Source: Microbacterium aurugineum (lineage in GTDB: Bacteria > Actinomycetota > Actinomycetes > Actinomycetales > Microbacteriaceae). Taken from it: 64,000 nt of DNA. Positions 19,542 to 31,137 of this stretch are shown here, piece after piece. The stretch lies in the NCBI RefSeq assembly GCF_023101205.1, contig NZ_CP078078.1, positions 1,364,001-1,428,000 on the forward strand, in the 5' to 3' direction. Under the pieces are notes generated by a model. The model was given only the letters and a program-made list of their open reading frames with translations. It ran no database searches and had not been told where the DNA came from. The translations under genes and the position numbers were made by a program. Position 1 is the stretch's first letter, and each line of letters starts with the position of its first letter.

Positions 19542-19951
19542 CCGCCGATGCGCCTGCCGCGCGCTCGCCTCGGCCGCCGCGCACCCTCGTGCAGAAGCTC
19601 GCGCCCGTCGTGCTGGGGTTCGAGGCGATCGTGGTGTTCCTGGTCGGGCTCACGATCTTCGGGCTGCGACAGCTTCCCGAGGGCATCGAGCAGTGGTGGG
19701 GGATCGTCGGCGGGGCGGTCCTCGCTCTCGTGTGCATCCTCATCGCCGGCATGATCACGAAGCCGTGGGCACTCACCGCCGGATGGGTCGTCCAGGCCCT
19801 CGTCGCCCTGTCGGCGTTCTTCGTGCCGGCGATCCTGCTGGTCGTCCTGATTTTCGGCGGCATGTGGGCGTATGCGACCATCGGAGGGGCTCGATTGGAC
19901 GCACGACGTTCCGCGGCTCCCACGACCGAGACTCAGACAGAGAGTGAATGA
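19538..19951 (+). CDS. DUF4233 membrane protein
   Basis: A 137-residue integral membrane protein with about four predicted helices (for example GFEAIVVFLVGLTIFGL near residue 26). It matches the DUF4233 family that sits between folC and ndk in actinobacteria. Start ATG at 19538 overlaps the folC stop. The C-terminal tail after the last helix is polar (APTTETQTESE). No catalytic residues are evident and the function is unknown; the conserved gene order is the main evidence. Confidence 0.85.
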   Translation: MTADAPAARSPRPPRTLVQKLAPVVLGFEAIVVFLVGLTIFGLRQLPEGIEQWWGIVGGAVLALVCILIAGMITKPWALTAGWVVQALVALSAFFVPAILLVVLIFGGMWAYATIGGARLDARRSAAPTTETQTESE

Positions 19952-19952
19952 C

Positions 19953-20369
19953 ATGGCCACCGAAGAAACCCTCGTCCTCGTCAAGCCCGATGGCGTCGCC
20001 CGCGGCCTCACCGGCGCGATCCTCGCCCGCATCGAGGCGAAGGGGTACGCCCTCGTCGACATCCGCTTGGTGGAGCCCGACCGCGACCTTCTCGCCGAGC
20101 ACTACGCCGAGCACGAGGGCAAGCCGTTCTACGAGCCGCTGCTGGAGTTCATGCTCTCCGGCCCGTCCGTCGCGATCCGTCTCGCGGGTAACCGGGTGAT
20201 CGAAGGATTCCGCTCGCTCGCGGGAACCACCGACCCGACGACCGCCGCGCCCGGCACGATCCGCGGAGACTTCGGCCGCGACTGGGGACTCCCCGTGCAG
20301 CAGAACCTCGTGCACGGCTCGGACAGCCCCGAGTCGGCTGCACGCGAGCTCGGCATCTGGTTCGACTGA
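19953..20369 (+). CDS. ndk: Nucleoside diphosphate kinase
   Basis: A 138-residue enzyme transferring phosphate between nucleoside di- and triphosphates through a phosphohistidine. The active-site His is in the C-terminal VHGSDSPESAARELGIWF. The N-terminal TLVLVKPDGVARGL is the family start. The ATG at 19953 gives the normal length; a longer open frame upstream overlaps DUF4233 and is not used. It lies 1 base after the DUF4233 stop. A strong terminator hairpin follows at 20395-20427. Confidence 0.96.
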   Translation: MATEETLVLVKPDGVARGLTGAILARIEAKGYALVDIRLVEPDRDLLAEHYAEHEGKPFYEPLLEFMLSGPSVAIRLAGNRVIEGFRSLAGTTDPTTAAPGTIRGDFGRDWGLPVQQNLVHGSDSPESAARELGIWFD

Positions 20370-20394
20370 GTCCGTCCGCCCGCACGCCGACGAA

Positions 20395-20427
20395 AAGCCC
20401 GCCCGCCGAATCTCGGCGGGCGGGCTT
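20395..20427. terminator. Bidirectional terminator between ndk and VKOR gene
   Basis: Two 15-nt perfectly complementary arms (20395-20409 and 20413-20427) with a 3-nt loop are flanked by A-rich and TTCTC edges. They lie between the two convergent genes. Confidence 0.9.
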
Positions 20428-20448
20428 CTCGTCTGCGGAGACCGCGGA

Positions 20449-21060
20449 TCAGAAGAGGATCCTGCTCATCTCGCCCAGGAAGTCGAGCCCCTGGAGCTGT
20501 GCGAGGAGGATGATCAGCGCATAGGCGACGATCGTGGCGAGCGGCACCCACGGCATGAGCGTGTCGGCGCGGGCCATGACCTTCTCGTTCCGGGTGAACG
20601 TGCCGTTGCGGGTCAGATGGACCATCGTCGCGAAGAAGGTGGGGATCGTGACTGCCCACGTGACCATGCACCAAGGGCAGAGGACGAAAAGGTCGTAGAG
20701 GCTCTGGCCGATGAGCCAGCACACGAGGCCGAAGGCGAACGTGATGCCGAGTCCGAACGCCGCCCAGAACCAGCGGGGGAACCGTGCGCCGGCGAGGATC
20801 GCGACGCCCACCACCAGGGGCGCCATCCATCCGGTGAGGCCCATGATCGGGTTGGGGAAGCCGAAGACCGATCCCTGCCACGACTCCAGGTTCGTGCTGC
20901 ACTGGATGAAGGGGCTCAAGTCGCAGGCGAGGGCTTCCTTCGGGTTCTCCAGCAGTGCGAACTTCTCGACGGTCAGCTCGAAAGCGGCGAACCACCCGAT
21001 GACGCTCGCGATGATCAACCACACGGCATAGAAGACGGGGCGGGTGCGCTGCTCGCTCAT
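20449..21060 (-). CDS. Vitamin K epoxide reductase family membrane protein
   Basis: A 203-residue protein with about five transmembrane helices. The VKOR redox pairs are present: a loop pair (ACDLSPFIQCST) and the active-site CPWC before a later helix, with the conserved Ser/Trp-rich loop between. In actinobacteria VKOR reoxidises periplasmic disulfide-forming proteins (DsbA-like) using menaquinone. No DsbA partner gene is next to it, so it is an orphan here. The ATG at 21060 is clean. Confidence 0.92.
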   Translation of the reverse strand: MSEQRTRPVFYAVWLIIASVIGWFAAFELTVEKFALLENPKEALACDLSPFIQCSTNLESWQGSVFGFPNPIMGLTGWMAPLVVGVAILAGARFPRWFWAAFGLGITFAFGLVCWLIGQSLYDLFVLCPWCMVTWAVTIPTFFATMVHLTRNGTFTRNEKVMARADTLMPWVPLATIVAYALIILLAQLQGLDFLGEMSRILF

Positions 21061-21343
21061 ACGGGCGATTATCTCAGCGGCGGCTATGGATAGGACGACA
21101 ACAGGCCGGAGAAAACGCGCTGGTCACGACCTGATGCCATGAACGGGGCCACTTGGTGCGATAATGGCCTGTGACGCGATGAACGGCCCCGCCGCGACAC
21201 GCGTCGACGCAGACTTCGGGGTCCTATGCCCCACGCGATCAGAGCCATGAGCCGGTCGCACACCGAGTGAGTTCGCGGAACCCGCGGGTACCGCATGAGA
21301 TTTCATGGAGCACCCAGTGCTCCGTGCAGGGAGTAAGCCAGAG
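21061..21343 (+). promoter_or_regulatory. Long rne leader and promoter region
   Basis: A 283-bp gap with no credible gene. GATAAT at 21160-21165 is a good -10 preceded by TGC (extended -10 character). It gives a leader of about 170 nt before the RNase start. Two near copies of GATGAACGGSSCC lie about 40 bp apart (GCCATGAACGGGGCC and GCGATGAACGGCCCC). RNase E messages are autoregulated through their leader in other bacteria; that is not shown here. Confidence 0.5.
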
Positions 21344-23944
21344 ATGGCCGATGAGAACAATGACAACAACGTACCTGCCCTCGATCTCCCGGCTGACGCC
21401 GCGGATGCGCTGACGGAGCCCGCTGCTCCGGAGGCCGACGAGCTCACCGGGTCTTCGAGCGACGACGCCGCGGCAACGGAGGCCGCCGCAGACGCAGCCG
21501 ATGCCGCTGCGGACGCTGCCGCGGACGATGTCGCCGCAGGGTACGCCGCCGCCGAGGACGCCGCAGCCGCCGCCGATGACGCGGCGGATGCGGTCGCACG
21601 CGATGCCGCCGATCACGACGAGGCACGTGAGGGCACTGACTCCGAGAGTACTGACTCCGAGAGCTCCTCCGACGCTGGCGAGAGTGCCGTGGCCGAGGCC
21701 GCTGCCGATGAGCAGGTTGCGATGACGGAGCCGGCGGAGGAGAAGCCCTCGACGGACGAACCCCCTGTCGAGGAAGCGCCCGCTGCTGCCGCCGAGACAG
21801 CTGCCCCCGAGGCTGCTGCTCCCGAGGCGCCGGCTCCGGTGACCGCTGTGTCGCTGGGCCTGCTGCCCGAGGTCTTCGTCTCGCAGGTCTCCACCCAGCT
21901 GCACTTCTACGCTCCGGAGATCGTGCCGCTGCCGGCGCGTCCCGGTCGCGAGCGCGTCTTCGACCGCATCGCCGACCGCGATCAGCCGCAAGACGAGTCC
22001 GCGCCGCGCGGTCGCGGACGTCGCCGTCGTGGCGGCTCGGACGGGGATGACCAGCGCGACGAGCCGCGCCAGCGTCAGCGTGTCGTCGAGTACATAACGG
22101 AGCCGAAGGCCATCAAGGGTTCGACCCGTCTCGAGGCGAAGAAGCAGCGCCGCCGCGATGGGCGCGACGCCGGCCGTCGTCGTCCGGTCGTGACCGAGGC
22201 CGAATTCCTCGCGCGCCGCGAGTCCGTCGACCGCAAGATGGTCGTGCGCTCCAAGAACGGTCGCACGCAGATCGGTGTACTGGAAGACGGCGTCCTCGTC
22301 GAGCACTACGTCGCCCGCAACCAGGATGCGTCGCTGATCGGCAATGTGTACCTGGGTCGTGTCCAGAACGTGCTGCCGAGCATGGAGGCCGCGTTCGTCG
22401 ACATCGGTCGCGGTCGCAACGCCGTGCTCTACTCGGGTGAGGTCGACTGGGACGGCGTCGAGACGGGCAATCAGCCGCGGCGCATCGAGCTCGCACTGAA
22501 GCCGGGTGACCGTGTGCTCGTGCAGGTCACGAAGGATCCGGTCGGACACAAGGGCGCGCGCCTGACGAGCCAGATCTCCCTCCCCGGCCGCTACCTCGTG
22601 TACGTCCCCGGCGGGTCGATGAACGGCATCAGCCGAAAGCTCCCCGACAACGAGAGGGCGCGCCTCAAGCGCATCCTCAAGGAGGTCCTCCCCGAGTCCT
22701 CCGGCGTGATCGTCCGCACCGCGGCCGAAGGAGCGACCGAAGACCAGCTCACGCGCGACGTGCAGCGTCTCACCTCGCAGTGGGAGCACATCCAGAAGCA
22801 GGTCGAGAGCCAGCAGGCGCCTGCGCTCCTGCACGCCGAGCCGGACCTGCTCGTCAAGATCGTGCGTGACGTCTTCAACGAGGACTTCACGAAGATGCTG
22901 ATCCAGGGGGAGGACGCGCAGCAGACGATCCGCGCCTACCTGGAGAGCGTCGCCCCCGATCTGCTCGAGCGGGTCGAGGCGTACGAAGACGAGACGGACC
23001 CGTTCGATGCCTTCCGCATCACGGAGCAGATCGAGAAGGCCCTCGACCGCAAGGTCTGGCTGCCCTCGGGTGGGTCGCTCGTGATCGACCGGACCGAGGC
23101 CATGACGGTCGTCGACGTCAACACCGGCAAGTTCGTCGGCTCGGGGGGAAATCTCGAGGAGACGGTCACCAAGAACAACCTCGAGGCGGCCGAGGAGATC
23201 GTCCGCCAGCTGCGGCTGCGCGACATCGGCGGCATCATCGTGGTCGACTTCATCGACATGGTGCTGGAATCCAACCGTGACCTCGTGCTCCGTCGTCTGA
23301 TCGAGTGCCTGAGCCGTGACCGGACGAAGCACCAGGTCGCCGAGGTGACCTCGCTCGGTCTGGTGCAGATGACCCGTAAGAAGCTCGGTCTGGGCCTGCT
23401 CGAGACCTTCAGCGAGGCGTGCGAGGTCTGCGCGGGCCGCGGCGTCATCGTGCATCATGATCCGGTCGTGAAGCACCGCTCGGGCAACAGCAACGGCGGC
23501 AGCAACGGAAACGGTCAGGGCGGTCGTCGCCAGCGCGGCGGCAACGGCGGGAACGGTCAGAGCCAGAGTGCTCCGGCGGCCCCGCACGTCACCCACAGCA
23601 TCACCGAGGGCGCGAAGTCCGCGCTGGCTCAGATCGCGGCGTCGACCATCGCTCCCGCCGCGGATGGGACGGCGGAGACGCCGGCGCCGGTCGCAGCGGA
23701 CGAGGCACCCGTGGCGGCGGAGCGCCCCAAGAAGGCACGCAAGAAGCGCGGCGGGGATCGCAAGGGGCCCAAGAGTCCTGCGGAAGAGCTTCTCGATTCG
23801 GTGCTCGATGCGCTTCCCGAGCCGAAGGCTCCGGGGCAGGGTCGAGGACGCCGTCGGGTGAGCACGGCGGCGCTGACCGGCACCCCGGTGTCGGTGAACT
23901 CCGAGCCGTCAGCGCCGGTCGCGGGCGCGGACTCGGAGTCCTGA
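21344..23944 (+). CDS. rne: Ribonuclease E/G family endoribonuclease
   Basis: An 866-residue endoribonuclease for mRNA decay and rRNA processing. The order is: acidic Ala/Glu/Asp-rich N-terminal extension (about 1-220, low complexity), basic linker, S1 RNA-binding domain from about residue 310, catalytic DNase I-like core with metal-binding Asp in VVDVNTGKF and DIGGIIVVDFIDM, a CEVCAGRG zinc-link motif, and an Ala-rich basic tail. This layout with disordered arms both sides of the core is the actinobacterial RNase E/G form. The MADENN start (ATG 21344) is preferred to 21305 because GGGAG precedes it at a workable distance. Confidence 0.93.
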   Translation: MADENNDNNVPALDLPADAADALTEPAAPEADELTGSSSDDAAATEAAADAADAAADAAADDVAAGYAAAEDAAAAADDAADAVARDAADHDEAREGTDSESTDSESSSDAGESAVAEAAADEQVAMTEPAEEKPSTDEPPVEEAPAAAAETAAPEAAAPEAPAPVTAVSLGLLPEVFVSQVSTQLHFYAPEIVPLPARPGRERVFDRIADRDQPQDESAPRGRGRRRRGGSDGDDQRDEPRQRQRVVEYITEPKAIKGSTRLEAKKQRRRDGRDAGRRRPVVTEAEFLARRESVDRKMVVRSKNGRTQIGVLEDGVLVEHYVARNQDASLIGNVYLGRVQNVLPSMEAAFVDIGRGRNAVLYSGEVDWDGVETGNQPRRIELALKPGDRVLVQVTKDPVGHKGARLTSQISLPGRYLVYVPGGSMNGISRKLPDNERARLKRILKEVLPESSGVIVRTAAEGATEDQLTRDVQRLTSQWEHIQKQVESQQAPALLHAEPDLLVKIVRDVFNEDFTKMLIQGEDAQQTIRAYLESVAPDLLERVEAYEDETDPFDAFRITEQIEKALDRKVWLPSGGSLVIDRTEAMTVVDVNTGKFVGSGGNLEETVTKNNLEAAEEIVRQLRLRDIGGIIVVDFIDMVLESNRDLVLRRLIECLSRDRTKHQVAEVTSLGLVQMTRKKLGLGLLETFSEACEVCAGRGVIVHHDPVVKHRSGNSNGGSNGNGQGGRRQRGGNGGNGQSQSAPAAPHVTHSITEGAKSALAQIAASTIAPAADGTAETPAPVAADEAPVAAERPKKARKKRGGDRKGPKSPAEELLDSVLDALPEPKAPGQGRGRRRVSTAALTGTPVSVNSEPSAPVAGADSES

Positions 23945-24175
23945 CGCGATCAGCCGGCGCACCAGCTCCTTGCCCTGCACCTGCTGGGCGCCGGCGGCGA
24001 CGAGTCGGGGGATCATCTCCTGCGGCACGTCGTAGTGATCGAGGTCGAAGGCGCGCGCGGGGACGTCGTGCGCCCTCGCGAAGTCGTGCAGCTCATCGAG
24101 GCTCTCATCGCTCACCAGATGCGCCCACAGGCGTCCGTGAGCGGGCCAGAGGGGGGAGTCGACGAGCACGGTCAC
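23909..24175 (-). CDS. DUF4031 small protein
   Basis: An 88-residue soluble protein of the DUF4031 family: MTVLVDSPLWPAHGRLWAHL at the start, then HDVPARAFDLDHYDVPQEMIPR. The His/Asp pattern suggests a small metal- or phosphate-binding fold, but no function is established. It starts with GTG at 24175. Its 3' end overlaps the last 36 bases of rne on the other strand, with no room for a terminator between them. Confidence 0.8.
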   Translation of the reverse strand: MTVLVDSPLWPAHGRLWAHLVSDESLDELHDFARAHDVPARAFDLDHYDVPQEMIPRLVAAGAQQVQGKELVRRLIASGLRVRARDRR

Positions 24176-24248
24176 CTGGTCAGCCTACGACCGTGCCGTC
24201 GGGTCGGGACGCGGAACGCGAGCAAGAACCGCCGGAGTCGGCGTGGCT

Positions 24249-24424
24249 TTGCGACACCGGTCCGCATCCGGTAAAGTAGTCCCTTGGTGCGTATGCCGCG
24301 TCTTCCTCGTCGGTTGAGGCGGAGAGCCTTGCGTTCGCGCCCGTCGTCCTGCGACGCATGCAAGCAACAGTCTTCCCGTGACATTCTCGGAGCTGAAGTG
24401 CTCCCCAACGAAACAAGGTATGAA
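24249..24424 (+). promoter_or_regulatory. Sigma-70 promoter and leader of rplU operon
   Basis: TTGCGA (24249-24254) and TAAAGT (24272-24277) are separated by exactly 17 bp, a strong vegetative promoter. A leader of roughly 140 nt follows before the rplU GTG. r-protein L21 leaders are often autoregulatory in other bacteria; I could not fold a specific motif here. Confidence 0.8.
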
Positions 24425-24733
24425 GTGGTTTACGCAGTAGTGCGCGCCGGTGGGCGGCAGGAGAAGGTCGAGGTCGGCACGATCGTTCAGCTCGACCGTG
24501 TCAAGGCTGCCCAGGGCGAGAAGATCGAGCTGGCCGCTGTGCTGCTCGTCGACGGCGCCACGGTGACCACCGACGCTGACTCGCTGGCGAAGGTCAAGGT
24601 CACGGCTGAGGTCATCGGCAACCTCCGCGGCCCGAAGATCATCATCCAGAAGTACAAGAACAAGACCGGCTACAAGAAGCGTCAGGGCCACCGCCAGGAG
24701 CTCACGCGCGTCAAGATCACCGGCATCAAGTAA
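24425..24733 (+). CDS. rplU: 50S ribosomal protein L21
   Basis: 102 residues, beginning [20 protein letters not shown], the standard L21 N-terminus, and ending in the [18 protein letters not shown] signature that binds 23S rRNA. The GTG at 24425 is chosen over an open frame extending to 24284 because the upstream residues have no L21 homology and AAGG lies 7 bases before the GTG. First gene of rplU-rpmA-obgE-proB-proA. Confidence 0.97.
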   Translation: MVYAVVRAGGRQEKVEVGTIVQLDRVKAAQGEKIELAAVLLVDGATVTTDADSLAKVKVTAEVIGNLRGPKIIIQKYKNKTGYKKRQGHRQELTRVKITGIK

Positions 24734-24751
24734 GCCCGAGGGGACTAGGAC

Positions 24752-25009
24752 ATGGCACATAAAAAGGGCGCAAGCTCAACCCGTAACGGTCGTGACTCCA
24801 ACGCTCAGCGCCTCGGCGTGAAGCGCTTCGGCGGTCAGCAGGTTCTCGCCGGCGAGATCATCGTCCGTCAGCGCGGCACGCACTTCCACCCCGGCGTCAA
24901 CGTCGGCCGTGGTGGCGACGACACGCTGTTCGCTCTGGCCGCAGGCGCGGTCGAGTTCGGCGCGAAGGGCGGCCGCAAGGTCGTCAACATCGTCGCTGCA
25001 GCTGAGTGA
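24752..25009 (+). CDS. rpmA: 50S ribosomal protein L27
   Basis: 85 residues. The N-terminus [20 protein letters not shown] reaches the peptidyl-transferase centre in the ribosome. It lacks the cleavable N-terminal extension found in Firmicutes. It starts 18 bases after rplU in the same operon, with GAGGGG upstream. Ends with VVNIVAAAE. Confidence 0.98.
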   Translation: MAHKKGASSTRNGRDSNAQRLGVKRFGGQQVLAGEIIVRQRGTHFHPGVNVGRGGDDTLFALAAGAVEFGAKGGRKVVNIVAAAE

Positions 25010-25026
25010 TCTCAGCGCGACACTAG

Positions 25027-27392
<2,366 letters not shown>

Positions 27393-27401
27393 ACTGGGCG
27401 G

Positions 27402-28655
27402 ATGACCGATCAGACCCCGCAGGTGCGCCTGGAGCGCGCCAAAGAGGCCTCCCGAGCCACCGCAGCCCTCACGAGCGACGACAAGGCCCGGGTGCTCGAA
27501 GCGATCGCCGTCGCGCTCCAGGAAGCTGCGCCGCGCATCATCGAAGCGAACGGTCGCGATATCGAACGTGGCCGTGCGGACGGTATCGGGGAGTCGTTGA
27601 TCGATCGTCTGCGCCTCGACGAGAAGCGCGTCGCCGCGCTGGCCGCGGCCGTGCGCGAGGTCGCCTCGCTGCCCGACCCGGTCGGCCGTGTGGTGGGCGG
27701 ACACCGGATGCCCAACGGGGTGGCACTCGAACAGGTGCGGGTGCCGTTCGGGGTGGTCGGCGCGATCTACGAGGCGCGTCCCAACGTGACCGTCGACATC
27801 GCCGCGCTCGCACTCCGCTCCGGAAACGCCGTGGTGCTGCGAGGTGGCAGTGCCGCGCGCGAGTCCAACACGGTGCTCGTCGAGGTCATGCGCGGAGCGA
27901 TCGAGCGGGGAGGACTCACGGCGGAGGCGATCCAGACCGTCGACGACTTCGGGCGCGACGGAGCGAAGGCCCTCATGCACGGTCGTGGGTTCATCGACGT
28001 CCTGATCCCACGGGGGAGCGCCGGCCTGATTGAGGCGGTCGTGACGGAGTCCACCGTGCCGGTCATCGAGACGGGAGCGGGGAACGTGCACATCGTGCTC
28101 GACGAGACCGCCCCCGACGAGTGGGCGCGCGACATCGTCGTGAACGCCAAGGTGCAGCGGCCGAGCGTGTGCAACGCGGTGGAGACGGTGCTCGTGCATC
28201 GACAGGCGGCACCGCGGCTCGTGCCGCTGGTGGCCAGCGCCCTGCAGAGTGAGGGGGTCGCGATCCACGGTGACGACGTGGTGGCGGGTCTCATGTCGAA
28301 CGTGATCCCCGCCACGGAGGAGGACTGGGCCACCGAGTACCTGAGCCTCGATATCGCGATGAAGGTGGTGGACTCGCTCGACGAGGCACTCGACCACATC
28401 CGTCGGTACAGCACGGGTCACACCGAGTCCATCATCACGACGGATTCACGCAATGCGGAGCGCTTCCTCGCGGAGGTGGACTCGGCTGTCGTGATGGTGA
28501 ATGCCTCCACCCGTTTCACCGATGGCGGCGAGTTCGGCTTCGGCGCGGAAGTCGGCATCTCGACCCAGAAGCTGCATGCGCGGGGACCGATGGGCCTCGC
28601 CGAACTGACCAGCACGAAATGGCTTGCGCGTGGATCGGGGCAGACCCGCGGCTGA
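27402..28655 (+). CDS. proA: Gamma-glutamyl phosphate reductase
   Basis: A 417-residue NADPH-dependent aldehyde-dehydrogenase-fold enzyme converting glutamyl phosphate to the semialdehyde. The catalytic Cys is in QRPSVCNAVETVLVH. Conserved PFGVVGAIYEARPNVT and the C-terminal RFTDGGEFGFGAEVGISTQK are seen. Length and order with proB are standard. A TAGACT-like -10 just after the stop may start the next transcript. Confidence 0.97.
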   Translation: MTDQTPQVRLERAKEASRATAALTSDDKARVLEAIAVALQEAAPRIIEANGRDIERGRADGIGESLIDRLRLDEKRVAALAAAVREVASLPDPVGRVVGGHRMPNGVALEQVRVPFGVVGAIYEARPNVTVDIAALALRSGNAVVLRGGSAARESNTVLVEVMRGAIERGGLTAEAIQTVDDFGRDGAKALMHGRGFIDVLIPRGSAGLIEAVVTESTVPVIETGAGNVHIVLDETAPDEWARDIVVNAKVQRPSVCNAVETVLVHRQAAPRLVPLVASALQSEGVAIHGDDVVAGLMSNVIPATEEDWATEYLSLDIAMKVVDSLDEALDHIRRYSTGHTESIITTDSRNAERFLAEVDSAVVMVNASTRFTDGGEFGFGAEVGISTQKLHARGPMGLAELTSTKWLARGSGQTRG

Positions 28656-28720
28656 GCGCTAGACTGGGAGACGCTGTACCTCACAGGATCCCGAACAGCA
28701 CGCCACGAAACGGAGTCAGG

Positions 28721-28945
28721 ATGAACCTCGTCGCACAGATCGCGATGGCCGCTGCCGAAACCGAGCACCACGGCAACGTCGCGCTCGAAACGGTGATCTT
28801 CGGGGTCATCGCCGCGATCGTGTTCGCCTTCCTCGCGCTGGTGACCCTGTCTTACAAGAACGTCGCCAACCGGCACTCGGCGAAGGCGGAGGCCTGGGCG
28901 GCGAAGCACGGCAAGGACGGCCACGAGGCGGGACACGGCCACTAG
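28721..28945 (+). CDS. Small single-pass membrane protein
   Basis: A 74-residue protein with one transmembrane helix (about 22-45, VIFGVIAAIVFAFLALVTL) and a His-rich cytoplasmic or surface tail (AAKHGKDGHEAGHGH). The His tail could bind a transition metal, but no known metal motif is complete. It starts at ATG 28721, after a likely TAGACT promoter around 28663. It is followed 6 bp later by nadD. The same slot between proA and nadD is held by a small membrane protein in related actinobacteria. Confidence 0.8.
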   Translation: MNLVAQIAMAAAETEHHGNVALETVIFGVIAAIVFAFLALVTLSYKNVANRHSAKAEAWAAKHGKDGHEAGHGH

Positions 28946-28951
28946 GCCCCC

Positions 28952-29557
28952 ATGAGCGACGCTGCGACCCCGCGCACCCCGCGCATCGGCGTGATGGGCG
29001 GTACGTTCGACCCCATCCATCACGGCCACCTGGTCGCAGCGAGCGAGGTTGCGAACTCCTTCGGCCTCGATGAGGTCGTCTTCGTCCCCACCGGGCACCC
29101 GTGGCAGAAGTCGGGCGTCTCGCCGAGCGAACACCGCTACCTGATGACCGTGATCGCCACCGCTTCGAACCCGCAGTTCACCGTGAGCAGGGTCGATGTC
29201 GACCGCGAGGGTCCGACCTACACGATCGACACGCTGCGTGACCTGAAGAAGGATCGGCCGGATGCGGAGCTCTTCTTCATCACCGGCGCGGATGCCGTGG
29301 CGCAAATTCTCAGTTGGAGGGACCATGATGAGTTGTGGGAGTTGGCCCACTTCGTCGCGGTCTCTCGGCCAGGACATGTCCTGAGCACAGACGGCCTCCC
29401 GAGCGACAACGTCAGCCAACTGGAAGTGCCGGCGCTGTCGATCTCGTCGACGGACTGCCGTGAACGCGTTCGCGACGATCAGCCGGTCTGGTATCTGGTC
29501 CCTGATGGGGTCGTACAGTACATCGCGAAGCATCATCTGTATCGGAGCAAGGCATGA
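28952..29557 (+). CDS. nadD: Nicotinate-nucleotide adenylyltransferase
   Basis: A 201-residue adenylyltransferase joining nicotinate mononucleotide and ATP in NAD synthesis. The nucleotidyl-transferase signature [13 protein letters not shown] is near residue 17. The [10 protein letters not shown] motif near residue 175 is a variant of the ISST-x-IR signature, with Cys at the position usually held by Ile/Val-type residues. Its stop overlaps the next ATG. Confidence 0.95.
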   Translation: MSDAATPRTPRIGVMGGTFDPIHHGHLVAASEVANSFGLDEVVFVPTGHPWQKSGVSPSEHRYLMTVIATASNPQFTVSRVDVDREGPTYTIDTLRDLKKDRPDAELFFITGADAVAQILSWRDHDELWELAHFVAVSRPGHVLSTDGLPSDNVSQLEVPALSISSTDCRERVRDDQPVWYLVPDGVVQYIAKHHLYRSKA

Positions 29558-30756
29558 GTACATCGGATCAGCAGGGGCAGGGTCCGCTGACGCGCAAGCA
29601 GTTGCGAGAGATCCGGTTGACGGGTTCCACCCCGGTGATCTCCTCGGAGGAAGCCGCTGCGGCGGCCGAAGCGGCACCGCCCGCGCCGCCGCTGCCGCCT
29701 GTCGTCGCACCCGCAGAGGTCGAAGAGTCCGCCGCGGCGGAACCGGACGCGGCACCGCGGTCGGCCTCCGACGCCGACGAAGGCGGCAGCGTCGAGTCGA
29801 AGCGCGGTGAAGCCCCGCTGACCCGGCGCCAAGCGCGTGAGCTCGAGAAGGTCCGGACCGCGTCGGTACCCGTCGTCGAGGCGGAGGTCACGGAAGAGGC
29901 CGAAGTCGAAGAGCCGTCTGAGACGGCGGCCGGCGCGGACGAGCCGGCGGAGATCGTCTCGGGGATCCCGACCTTCATCTCCGTGAACGAAGAGCCCGGC
30001 GACGCCGACGACGATGATGTGGACGACGAGGTCGCCGTGGCGCCGGTCAGTGCGTCCGTCGCGGCGGATGCCGTGGGCGAGGTCCCCCTCGAAGCCGAAA
30101 CCGAAGCCGAAGCCACGGAAGAACCGGCCGAACAGCCCGTGACCGACGACGTCGAAGCCGTTCTCGGTCTCACGACCGACGGCGACGACCAGGCGGCCGA
30201 TGAGGATGTCTTGGCCGATGTGGGTGCTGACGACGAACCCATCGAGGAGCGTCCCACGGTCAACTCCGCGTTCGGCGAGGGAATCCTTGCGGATGCCTCC
30301 GATGCATATGCGCCGTTCCGTCCGTCGTTCGACGAACTGCTCGCCGTCGGCGACTCCACCGGTTCGCAGCACTCCGCTCCGAACGCTCTGATCTTCACCC
30401 CGTCGCCGGGGGAGGGGTCGCTCTCGGGGCCCGTCGCGTCCACGGGCGAGATCCTGGTCACCGGGTCTTATGAGCTCCCGCAGGGCATGGGCTCGCAAGG
30501 ACATGCACTCGGAACGACCGATGGCAAGGACATCGACGCGGTCCTCATCGACGGGGAGCTCCCGCCGGCGTCCTCGCCCACACCGATCGCCGCGAGTTCG
30601 GCGATCAGCACCATCAAGCCCGCGGGTGAGGTCATCCGACCTCCTGCCCCCGAGAAGGGGAACCGACTGATGGTGACCCTCGCCATCATCGCCGGCGGCC
30701 TCGCCCTCGCGATCGGCGTCGTTCTCGTCATCGCCTTCACCACGAAATTGATTTGA
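29554..30756 (+). CDS. Acidic, disordered, C-terminally membrane-anchored protein
   Basis: A 400-residue protein made mostly of Glu/Asp/Ala/Pro-rich low-complexity sequence. Two short basic motifs, [10 protein letters not shown] (about 10-20) and [10 protein letters not shown] (about 89-99), sit in the acidic stretch. A transmembrane helix at about 372-396 ([22 protein letters not shown]) anchors the C-terminus, so the long acidic part is cytoplasmic if the helix is a tail anchor. It lies between nadD and rsfS, overlapping both by a few bases. A protein of this shape is typical of the slot in Microbacteriaceae; no function is known. Confidence 0.8.
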   Translation: MSTSDQQGQGPLTRKQLREIRLTGSTPVISSEEAAAAAEAAPPAPPLPPVVAPAEVEESAAAEPDAAPRSASDADEGGSVESKRGEAPLTRRQARELEKVRTASVPVVEAEVTEEAEVEEPSETAAGADEPAEIVSGIPTFISVNEEPGDADDDDVDDEVAVAPVSASVAADAVGEVPLEAETEAEATEEPAEQPVTDDVEAVLGLTTDGDDQAADEDVLADVGADDEPIEERPTVNSAFGEGILADASDAYAPFRPSFDELLAVGDSTGSQHSAPNALIFTPSPGEGSLSGPVASTGEILVTGSYELPQGMGSQGHALGTTDGKDIDAVLIDGELPPASSPTPIAASSAISTIKPAGEVIRPPAPEKGNRLMVTLAIIAGGLALAIGVVLVIAFTTKLI

Positions 30757-31136
30757 TGCAATCACCTGAAACTGCCGAAGAGATGCTGCTCCTCGCAGCA
30801 CAAGCCGCCGTCGACAAGGGCGGTGAGGACCTCGTCGCGCTCAACGTCTCCGAGCCCCTCCCGCTCGTCGACATCTTCCTTCTCGTCACCGGGAACAGTG
30901 AGCGGAACGTCGCCGCTATCGCCGATGAGATCGAAGACCGTCTGATCGAGTCGGGGCACAAGCGTGTCCGTCGCGAGGGTCGTGCGGAGGCCCGATGGGT
31001 CCTACTGGACTTCGGAGACCTGATCGTGCACGTCTTCCATCAGGAAGAGCGCGTGTACTACGGCCTCGAGCGTCTCTGGAAGGATTGCCCCGTCGTTCCG
31101 ATCGACGTGGTCGAGCCCGCCGCAGACGCCAGCTGA
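30756..31136 (+). CDS. rsfS: Ribosomal silencing factor RsfS
   Basis: 126 residues of the RsfS/Iojap family, which binds L14 and prevents subunit joining in starvation. Characteristic stretches are DIFLLVTGNSERNVAAIADEIEDRL and GDLIVHVFHQEERVYYGLERLW. The ATG at 30756 overlaps the preceding stop by one base; a TTG one codon earlier is possible. The nadD-x-rsfS order is conserved. Confidence 0.95.
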   Translation: MQSPETAEEMLLLAAQAAVDKGGEDLVALNVSEPLPLVDIFLLVTGNSERNVAAIADEIEDRLIESGHKRVRREGRAEARWVLLDFGDLIVHVFHQEERVYYGLERLWKDCPVVPIDVVEPAADAS

Positions 31137-31137
31137 C

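Noticed and set aside
21239..23596. Long minus-strand open frame (785 codons) opposite rne
   Set aside because: Its composition is the mirror of the RNase E/G codons, with Val/Leu/Arg/Asp bias and no motif; the plus-strand gene has clear domains.
24176..24424. Extra 47 residues before L21 as an N-terminal extension
   Set aside because: The upstream frame covers the promoter region leader, starts with basic low-complexity sequence and lacks L21 similarity; GTG 24425 has a ribosome site.
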